DNA of 48,058 nt from an uncultured Sutterella sp. (GTDB lineage: Bacteria; Pseudomonadota; Gammaproteobacteria; Burkholderiales; Burkholderiaceae_F). The stretch is taken from contig UQNA01000013.1 of the NCBI GenBank assembly GCA_900542195.1, positions 1-48,058 of the forward strand, in the 5' to 3' direction. A model generated the notes under the pieces. That model saw only the letters and a list, made by a program, of their open reading frames with translations, had not been told where the DNA came from and ran no database searches. Position numbers and translations under genes: made by a program. This document shows, in pieces, positions 42,550-48,058 of this stretch; the first letter of the stretch is position 1; the number at the start of each line of letters is the position of its first letter.

Positions 42550-43406
42550 AACAGGACTTGGTTCTTCAGACAAAAATCGGTCATGAACACATACTCGAGA
42601 AGTTTCTGAAGTCAATTGGAAAAAAGGGAAAAATCAAAGAACCCTGCTCCGTCCGACTTTCCGGAATGAATCGTGAGGAATTTGAAAAGCTCTGGAGAGA
42701 AAAAGCGCAAGCTCTACAGATTGACGTCTGTTGGGTAGATCCGCATATGAAACTCACCGACTTTAAGCTTTTTGCGACCGATATGGATTCCACGTTCTTG
42801 AATTTAGAAACTTTGGATGAAATGGCCGCTTTCGTCGGTAAAGGCGATGAAGTCTCACGGATCACTGAGCTGACCATGCAGGGAAAAATCCGCAACTATG
42901 CGGAAAGTTTAACCGCACGAGTCAAATTAATGGCCGGGGTCGATGCTTCCGTAGTTGATCGTCTTATTAAATTCCATATCAAACCTAATCCCGGTGCCGA
43001 AGCGCTTGTCTCTGCTTTAAAAAAGGCAGGAATTCCGATGCTTCTTGTCTCCGGCGGATTCAGCTGCGTCACCAACGTAGTTAAAGAAAGGTATGGGTTT
43101 ACCCACGTCATCAGCAATGAGTTAGAGATTAAAGACGGTAAACTAACAGGCAGAGTCACCGGACCTTTCGGTACACCGATTATCGACGGTCGTGGAAAAA
43201 TCTCCTACGTTTCCGCCTATGCTCTGCAGCATGGCATCGAGCTTAACGAGCTCATTACGATGGGGGACGGGTCTAATGATATTCCGATGCTGGAAGCGGC
43301 AGGTTTATCAATTGCTTGGCATGCCAAACCAGCAGTTCGTCCTCATGCGAAATACGCTTTTGACTTCGCACCGCTCTCCGGTCTTTTGGCTTTATTTGAA
43401 CATTAA
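42546..43406 (+). CDS. serB: Phosphoserine phosphatase
   Basis: 286 residues from GTG overlapping the mfd stop. An ACT-like N-terminal part (about 1-70) precedes the HAD core: ATDMDSTFLN with the nucleophile Asp, LLVSGGFSC (motif II), a Lys region, and MGDGSNDIPML (motif IV). It hydrolyses phosphoserine in the last step of serine synthesis. mfd-serB adjacency is seen in other betaproteobacteria (from memory). Last gene of the operon, ended by a hairpin at 43405. Confidence 0.95.
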   Translation: MKQDLVLQTKIGHEHILEKFLKSIGKKGKIKEPCSVRLSGMNREEFEKLWREKAQALQIDVCWVDPHMKLTDFKLFATDMDSTFLNLETLDEMAAFVGKGDEVSRITELTMQGKIRNYAESLTARVKLMAGVDASVVDRLIKFHIKPNPGAEALVSALKKAGIPMLLVSGGFSCVTNVVKERYGFTHVISNELEIKDGKLTGRVTGPFGTPIIDGRGKISYVSAYALQHGIELNELITMGDGSNDIPMLEAAGLSIAWHAKPAVRPHAKYAFDFAPLSGLLALFEH

Positions 43407-43430
43407 TTAAGGCCTCGAAAGGCCTTAATT
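43405..43430. terminator. Hairpin after serB, probable bidirectional terminator
   Basis: AATTAAGGCCT (43405-43415), loop CGAA, AGGCCTTAATT (43420-43430). It overlaps the serB stop and lies 8 bases past the stop of the small gene on the other strand. No long T-run follows on either strand. Confidence 0.7.
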
Positions 43431-43437
43431 GAAATCG

Positions 43438-43548
43438 TTAGAACCATTGCGCAGCGAAGAAAATTGCTGCGCTTCCAATAGTAGAAAATAAGGAAGAAAT
43501 TGCAATAACTTTCAACGCTTCTGATTGTTCTTTTTCGTTTTTAATCAT
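43438..43548 (-). CDS. Small membrane peptide, 36 residues
   Basis: Reads MIKNEKEQSEALKVIAISSL and continues FSTIGSAAIFFAAQWF before TAA at 43438-43440. A charged N-terminus is followed by one hydrophobic helix, as expected for a single-span small membrane protein. A strong AGGAGGGTGA ribosome site stands ahead of ATG 43548 and a good promoter lies at 43579-43607. Small size and no family match: it could be a subunit-type peptide, a toxin or a regulator of a membrane enzyme. Confidence 0.75.
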   Translation of the reverse strand: MIKNEKEQSEALKVIAISSLFSTIGSAAIFFAAQWF

Positions 43549-43578
43549 ATAGTTTCACCCTCCTGAATATTCTGGGGG

Positions 43579-43607
43579 ATGATACTAAATTGTTAGAAAA
43601 CAATCAA
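43579..43607 (-). promoter_or_regulatory. Promoter of the small membrane peptide, with an internal inverted repeat
   Basis: On the minus strand -35 TTGATT (43602-43607), 17-base spacer, -10 TATCAT (43579-43584, five of six matches). An inverted repeat ATTGTT/AACAAT (43589-43594 with 43599-43604, spacer AGAA) lies between and partly over the -35, a plausible operator. Confidence 0.65.
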
Positions 43608-43657
43608 TTCTTCTTTGTATCGAACTTTGCCTAAAGCATAGTTTGCAAACAAATTGA

Positions 43658-46633
43658 TTACTCATCTTGAGGAAGTTCAGAAAGAACTCCCTCCCCTTTG
43701 AAACGCAGCTGATAAACAATTTCGCTCATCGGACCAAGGCCCTCCCACTCATTGGCGTTGCCGATAATAATGAGAGATTCGATAGCGCGGCTGACCGCCA
43801 CATTTATCAGGTTCGGAGGCTCGGTTGCCCACAGTCTGGCCCGCGAGCCCAACTCACCTTTCTTCGAACCTAGTACAAAAATCACGATGTCGGCCTGCTG
43901 TCCCTGCATCACGTGTGTGGTTCCGATTCTGACTATGCGGAAAAAATCGTTGCTTCGGCCTGCGCCTTTTAGTTTTCCTCGAACTGCCGCTGCAACGGCA
44001 CGGAACGGAGTAACGATCATTAACGTCTTGGGTTTGCTCAACTCACCTCGCAAATTTGCGTTGACCAATCTTCCATAGATATAACGAAGAACATCAATAA
44101 CCGCGTCAATTTCTTCATCTACAGCGTTTGTTGAATATTCCTGCTCAGGATTAACATCGAGCCAAAAACTTGGAATCAACGCTTCAATTGAGCCTCTATT
44201 GCGCCTTTCTTTACCCAAGACCATTTGGTTTTCGTAAGAAATAGCATTTGAAATATCAAACATCGGAGAAAAACTTCTTCTTTGGGCTCTAAGCGGAAGT
44301 CCGGTCCAAATAGAAGTCTCGATGTTCTCTCCGATTCGAGTGCCGTAGGTCTGAGTGTTATCACAGAGGTTTTGCAGACTGAAATTAAACGGAGACCAGT
44401 TTCTTAACTTTTTATTCTCATCGGTTAAAAGTTCATTAATGACTCTTGGCAAAGTCACGACAGGCTGAAGCTGCTGAGGGTCTCCGACAACAATGAGCCT
44501 CTTGGCCTTTTGCATCATCAGAACTGCCGACTGCGGCGTAACCTGTGAGGCTTCATCGATTAAAACCCATGGCAAAGAGCCTTTCAAATATTTACCGAAG
44601 CGCAGCGGAGAAGAAGCCAGAGTAGATGAAATCAGGGGGCAAAAGAAACAAAAGGTTCCCAAGAAAGGAAGCGGATCGTTAATAAACTCTCTGTTTCCCA
44701 TCGTCAGGAATGACTTTTCTATTGAATTCACGAACCGCTGACGATGAATCAAAATCGTATATTTGTGAAGTCTCAGGGAAGACAAAAATAATTTAGTTCG
44801 AAGACTGTCGAGCTCGGGCGCAGTATAAATTTGTTCCAGATGGCGGTCTAAATTTTCTCTCTTACTGAAATCGAAATAAAGATCTCTGCTCTTTAAGCTT
44901 TCTTCTTTATGAAGAATAGGCGTTATTTTGCTTCCAAGCGAGGATGCGGGAGAGGCCGCTTTAATGTCCTTCAAATAAACTTTGTATTGCTCTGCAAGGC
45001 TTTCTCTTACTTGTGCATGCAGTTTTAAAAAGTTTTCTTTTTCCTTCTCCCAGAGTTTGCACACCTGAGCAAATCCACCGAGCTTCTCTTCTTCCTCGGC
45101 AAAAACATTTGAGAGAACGGATTTGCGATTCTTATCCCTCTTGAACAACGCATCATAGGCTTTATTCCAGTTGGCAGACTTACCCAACGGAAGAGAGAGA
45201 AGCCCCCAAGACCATTGATTCTGCCCAAAAATTTCGTTGGAAAGAGCAGAGAAATAATCGCCCTCCTCTTCTTCAAAACCATATTGAAGAGGAATTTCTT
45301 TGGAGATATTCTCAATTGCGTTGTTTGTGTTGGAAACAACAATAATCGGAAAGTCCTTGGTGAAGTTTGGTTTTAAAACCTGCACGGGGGTTGTGCCGGA
45401 ATAGGTGATTTCAAAAATTTCCTCGTTTCTAATATCCGAAATCCCGGCAATTTCATATCCTCTTCTGACGACGACATCAGCTAAAACGTCTCGAAGAAGC
45501 GTTGTTTTTCCCGTTCCCGGAGGACCATTTACGGTAACAATTGGATTGTATTCACTAGCCTGGCAAATCCGAGATACAGCAATTTGCTGGCAAACAGACA
45601 ACTTCTTGCTTAAGGAATCGGGCCATCGGCCAAGATTAAACAAACGAGGATCTGCAATTTCGTACAGAGCACGAGGATCTCTTAATACATCGTTGTGGAC
45701 ACCGTTTCCATGAGAATATTTAAAGAAATTCGTTAGAACTTTACTCAAAAGCAATTCCGGATTCTTTTCTTTTACCGCTAAAGAAAGATTACCTAACGGA
45801 TCCAGATAAGGAGAGTTCATAAAATCATCGACGACTTTATGCGGCCTTTTTTGGAATTGTTCTACAACCCACACAGAATCAGCGGCAGCAATACCGGCAA
45901 GCTTACAAACATAACGGCTTACTTCATCCAAAAAAGCAACATTGACCTTCAGCTCATCTGGCTGGCGAAGATCTCTCAGCCTTCTTACACCGTGCTTAGT
46001 CTTGGTGTACTCAACCGAATACACCTCTTTCAGATCTTTCTCAGGCACGTTAGAGCTCAAAGCGCTCTTTAGATGGTCGCGGCATAAAGAACAAAAATGA
46101 GAAACGAGAGCATCGCCGACGGCTAATTGTTGTGAGCCATCAAATTGTTCCGGGCTTAAAGAAGAATTGTGTAACGCCAGCCAACTCAGAGCTGAGGATG
46201 CATTAAATGTATGGGGGAGGACCTTTCCGAAATGGTTGATTTTAAAAGTTGCAAGGCACATCTTTCCGTTGCCGGCCGACTCGAAAAAACCAACATCGCT
46301 GACTTCAAGGTCTCTTTTAGACTTGGATGCGCTGAGAATATTAACGACCTTCTTAACATATTCATTAATCTCTACTACTCCAACACAGACAGTAAAGATC
46401 TTCATATATTCAGCAACTTCAAATTTTTCCGTGAGTCGATCCAACTCTATCTGGAAAGATCTTTTGCCCTCCTCTTTTACTTTATCCCAAATGAAAATAT
46501 TGGCATTTTGCGTATTTATTCCGTCTGACAAATCTGCCATTAACATGTCCGGCTGGAGCTCAAAAGGCGTGAGCTCCTCGACCGTCATCCAGTACTTCAG
46601 AATGTTGGAAAGTTCAATGGGATCTAATTTCAT
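43658..46633 (-). CDS. Large superfamily 1 helicase/ATPase (DNA2/Upf1-like)
   Basis: 991 residues. The N-terminal 350 have no recognised domain. Walker A GPPGTGKT (370-377) is followed by VVSNTNNAIENI (motif Ia), Walker B LIDEASQVTPQS (691-702) and VVGDPQQLQPVVTL (motif III). The UvrD-like C-terminal part has VTPFRAVAAAV, RIGTTHVMQGQQADIVIF (motif V) and NVAVSRAIESLIIIGN (motif VI). Between Walker A and B lies a roughly 300-residue insertion, partly coiled-coil. Proteins of this kind act in RNA/DNA unwinding and appear in some defence loci, but no nuclease or partner is adjacent. It starts 45 bases after the DUF401 gene. Weak ribosome site. Confidence 0.9.
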   Translation of the reverse strand: MKLDPIELSNILKYWMTVEELTPFELQPDMLMADLSDGINTQNANIFIWDKVKEEGKRSFQIELDRLTEKFEVAEYMKIFTVCVGVVEINEYVKKVVNILSASKSKRDLEVSDVGFFESAGNGKMCLATFKINHFGKVLPHTFNASSALSWLALHNSSLSPEQFDGSQQLAVGDALVSHFCSLCRDHLKSALSSNVPEKDLKEVYSVEYTKTKHGVRRLRDLRQPDELKVNVAFLDEVSRYVCKLAGIAAADSVWVVEQFQKRPHKVVDDFMNSPYLDPLGNLSLAVKEKNPELLLSKVLTNFFKYSHGNGVHNDVLRDPRALYEIADPRLFNLGRWPDSLSKKLSVCQQIAVSRICQASEYNPIVTVNGPPGTGKTTLLRDVLADVVVRRGYEIAGISDIRNEEIFEITYSGTTPVQVLKPNFTKDFPIIVVSNTNNAIENISKEIPLQYGFEEEEGDYFSALSNEIFGQNQWSWGLLSLPLGKSANWNKAYDALFKRDKNRKSVLSNVFAEEEEKLGGFAQVCKLWEKEKENFLKLHAQVRESLAEQYKVYLKDIKAASPASSLGSKITPILHKEESLKSRDLYFDFSKRENLDRHLEQIYTAPELDSLRTKLFLSSLRLHKYTILIHRQRFVNSIEKSFLTMGNREFINDPLPFLGTFCFFCPLISSTLASSPLRFGKYLKGSLPWVLIDEASQVTPQSAVLMMQKAKRLIVVGDPQQLQPVVTLPRVINELLTDENKKLRNWSPFNFSLQNLCDNTQTYGTRIGENIETSIWTGLPLRAQRRSFSPMFDISNAISYENQMVLGKERRNRGSIEALIPSFWLDVNPEQEYSTNAVDEEIDAVIDVLRYIYGRLVNANLRGELSKPKTLMIVTPFRAVAAAVRGKLKGAGRSNDFFRIVRIGTTHVMQGQQADIVIFVLGSKKGELGSRARLWATEPPNLINVAVSRAIESLIIIGNANEWEGLGPMSEIVYQLRFKGEGVLSELPQDE

Positions 46634-46678
46634 GTATCAGTGGTTAAGCGCTTCCTGTAAAAGCTCAAGAAAATTGGA

Positions 46679-47908
46679 CTAGAGGAGATAATATCTGAAA
46701 TAAGTCCATGCTGAATAGCAAATCAGCATAACTAGGGAAATAAAGCCGCATCTTCCAATGACATTCCACATATTAGCTTTGAAATATTCCACGGTTACCA
46801 GAATACACAGATGAACCGGCGTCATCATTTGCCCGGCCAGTCCAAAAACCATAGCGGTCGCAACCAGCAAAATATTTCCCGGCGACATTAAAGCGACAAT
46901 TGGAATGACAACCGCAATATAGCCTTGTGACTGTCCGGTCATTAAGCCGAAAATAAAAGCCAAAGCAGCGACAATAACTTCCTGCGGTAAAGAAGAAGAA
47001 TTAAAGGCATTAACAATTTCATCCAAGACGCCTGTGATTGTCAGCAGCTGAATAAAGTAAAGAATCAGAACCACGTTTACTAAAAGCTTTATATCCAGAC
47101 TTTCCAAGAAAACGTTCTTAATAGGAATCTTCCTGCCGAAGGCGTAAAAAATTGGAATGAAGCCGACAACAACCAGTCCCATGGAAATAGCTGCTGAAAT
47201 GCCGAAGCTCACGATTAATAGGAAAGAAGCAATGATCGGACCGAAAGCCAAGAAGAGGCTCTTCCAATCAATATCGCGATCATTTGTCGTATTCGTCGCT
47301 TTTTCTTTGTCAACAATCTTTAAAGGCTGAACCAATAATATCCAGCCCAGAACAAAGCAAAGAATCGTCACCCAACCTACTTGAATAATTAAGTCTTGGA
47401 TTGTGACGTTGGCAATACCACAAGCAAGAATCATGCCGGGCATTAAAGGATTTGAAAATTCAAAGATGTGGCGGAACCACAAGTTAATCACGCTTTTTTG
47501 TTCAGCGTTGACGGCTATTCCCTGAGAGGCTTCTTCCACAATCGGGGCAGAAAATCTTGCACCTCCCATAGAAGGCAGTAAGCCAAGGAAAGCAGGCATG
47601 ACTGCCAGAGTGACTTTATTGCTGGAGAAAATATTTCTGAAAGTTTTCACCAGACCGGACAGAGAGCCGCTGGTTCTAAGCTCAACTTCCAGGCACATCA
47701 CAAAATACAAACAAAATATTAAGTCCCAATTTCTTTGGATTTTGGCTGCTTGAATTGCCGCCTCCCAAAGATCAGGAAAGGATCTTGATTCGAATAACCA
47801 AATAAAAAGGCCGCCGCAGAGGATGGAAATTCCCATCATGACTTTGAAACGCAAAAGGACAACGATCAAAGCCATCGCAGCAATCACAATATAAAAGACT
47901 GAGTCCAT
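46679..47908 (-). CDS. DUF401-family integral membrane protein (anion-permease-like)
   Basis: 409 residues with about ten helices. The signature FLGLLPSMGGARFSAPIVEE (near 110) followed by a WFRHIFEFSNPLMPG block, and the late GLMTGQSQGYIAVVIPIVAL, fit DUF401/COG1906. These resemble the GntP/ion-transporter superfamily; substrates are unknown. AAGG is a weak ribosome site before ATG 47908. It is the first gene after the possible group II intron end, with the helicase downstream. Confidence 0.82.
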   Translation of the reverse strand: MDSVFYIVIAAMALIVVLLRFKVMMGISILCGGLFIWLFESRSFPDLWEAAIQAAKIQRNWDLIFCLYFVMCLEVELRTSGSLSGLVKTFRNIFSSNKVTLAVMPAFLGLLPSMGGARFSAPIVEEASQGIAVNAEQKSVINLWFRHIFEFSNPLMPGMILACGIANVTIQDLIIQVGWVTILCFVLGWILLVQPLKIVDKEKATNTTNDRDIDWKSLFLAFGPIIASFLLIVSFGISAAISMGLVVVGFIPIFYAFGRKIPIKNVFLESLDIKLLVNVVLILYFIQLLTITGVLDEIVNAFNSSSLPQEVIVAALAFIFGLMTGQSQGYIAVVIPIVALMSPGNILLVATAMVFGLAGQMMTPVHLCILVTVEYFKANMWNVIGRCGFISLVMLICYSAWTYFRYYLL

Positions 47909-47957
47909 TGAAAAACCTTGGGAATTATTGTTTTATTGAGTTGCATTATTATAAAAG

Positions 47958-48000
47958 CCTTGCGAATGAAGAACCTAAAGATAAGGTTGTTTCCGCAAGG
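47958..48000. other. Large stem-loop upstream of the DUF401 gene
   Basis: CCTTGCG (47958-47964) pairs with CGCAAGG (47994-48000), and AACCT/AGGTT continues inside. It borders the putative intron 3' end and may belong to the leader of the DUF401 gene. Confidence 0.5.
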
Positions 48001-48004
48001 CAAA

Positions 48005-48058
48005 ATCGAGTAGGGAGGGGTTTTAGCCCGTCCCTCTCACACCACCTGGCATGCCGTT
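48005..48058 (-). mobile_element. Probable 3' end of a group II intron running off the window
   Basis: The minus strand reads GGTGGTGTGAGAGGGACGGG, then an A-rich loop, then CCCCTCCCTACTCGAT. This is the conserved end seen in many bacterial group II introns: the tail of domain V (GGTGTGAG), a stem with a loop (domain VI) and the CTACTCGAT terminus. The domain VI arms pair with one mismatch. The reverse transcriptase ORF would be beyond the right edge. The boundary near 48005 is an estimate. Confidence 0.6.

Noticed and set aside
43658..47908. A defence island at the right end built around the helicase
   Set aside because: Only a helicase and a permease are present. No nuclease, methylase, toxin or cyclase gene lies nearby, so the idea is not supported.
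1..48058. CRISPR arrays, rRNA and tRNA genes
   Set aside because: No regularly spaced repeats were seen, and no tRNA T-loop pattern or rRNA-like block was recognised on either strand by eye. A tRNAscan or CRISPR finder would be decisive.

Overview
The window looks like chromosomal DNA of a betaproteobacterium, most probably a gut Sutterellaceae-type member of the Burkholderiales (Parasutterella, Turicimonas or Sutterella). This rests on several things: housekeeping clusters in a betaproteobacterial order (murJ divergent from rpsT, xseB-ispA-dxs, ispD-ispF, tsaB-rimI-UDG), an EnvZ/OmpR (RisS/RisA-like) pair and a DUF3106 protein. Periplasmic flavin respiration modules (an FMN-binding protein, a Tat-exported flavoprotein reductase and a TtrS/TtrR-like sensor pair) and a moderate GC content (roughly mid-40s percent by eye) point the same way. 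The genus is an inference. No rRNA or tRNA gene was found to anchor it.

Layout. 1-4.2 kb: a truncated M16 zinc protease, then yciB, a BolA-like gene and a parvulin. 4.2-5.7 kb: a response regulator with a decayed HD-GYP domain plus a free Hpt protein. 5.9-8.0 kb: an orphan NMT1/SsuA-like binding protein with an FmdE-like gene, and an FMN-binding periplasmic protein. 8.2-13.6 kb: a short-chain threonine dehydrogenase that seems to begin with ACG, a TSUP permease, a CDF zinc exporter with a zinc-ribbon protein, small hypotheticals, a candidate Hfq-type sRNA and an acetyltransferase. 13.9-19.0 kb: aroC, an internally duplicated Cys-rich mini-protein, murJ, rpsT, argD. 19.0-23.1 kb: the xseB-ispA-dxs-murB operon on the minus strand, joining isoprenoid precursor synthesis to peptidoglycan synthesis. 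23.3-26.9 kb: a sulfurtransferase, a ZIP transporter, an SDR protein lacking its catalytic tyrosine, and a nitroreductase.

26.9-28.5 kb is a decayed mobile-element patch: an IS30-type transposase remnant, an ISL3-type transposase tail and a probably acquired GNAT gene. Directly after it comes a three-gene operon of sensor kinase, response regulator and flavoprotein reductase (28.6-32.4 kb). A structured leader then precedes ispD-ispF, which converge on the EnvZ/OmpR-type pair. 36-43.4 kb carries a DUF3106 protein and a tightly overlapping tsaB-rimI-UDG-mfd-serB operon (tRNA modification, ribosomal protein acetylation, DNA repair, serine synthesis). The right end has a 36-residue membrane peptide with a good promoter, a large superfamily 1 helicase, a DUF401 permease and, at the very edge, what looks like the 3' end of a group II intron.

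No single large unknown system is obvious. The best candidates for something undescribed are the duplicated Cys-rich mini-protein that shares a translation leader with the FMN-binding protein, the sRNA at 12.4 kb, the pseudo-HD-GYP/Hpt pair, and the sensor-coupled flavoprotein reductase whose kinase has an altered ATP-binding box.
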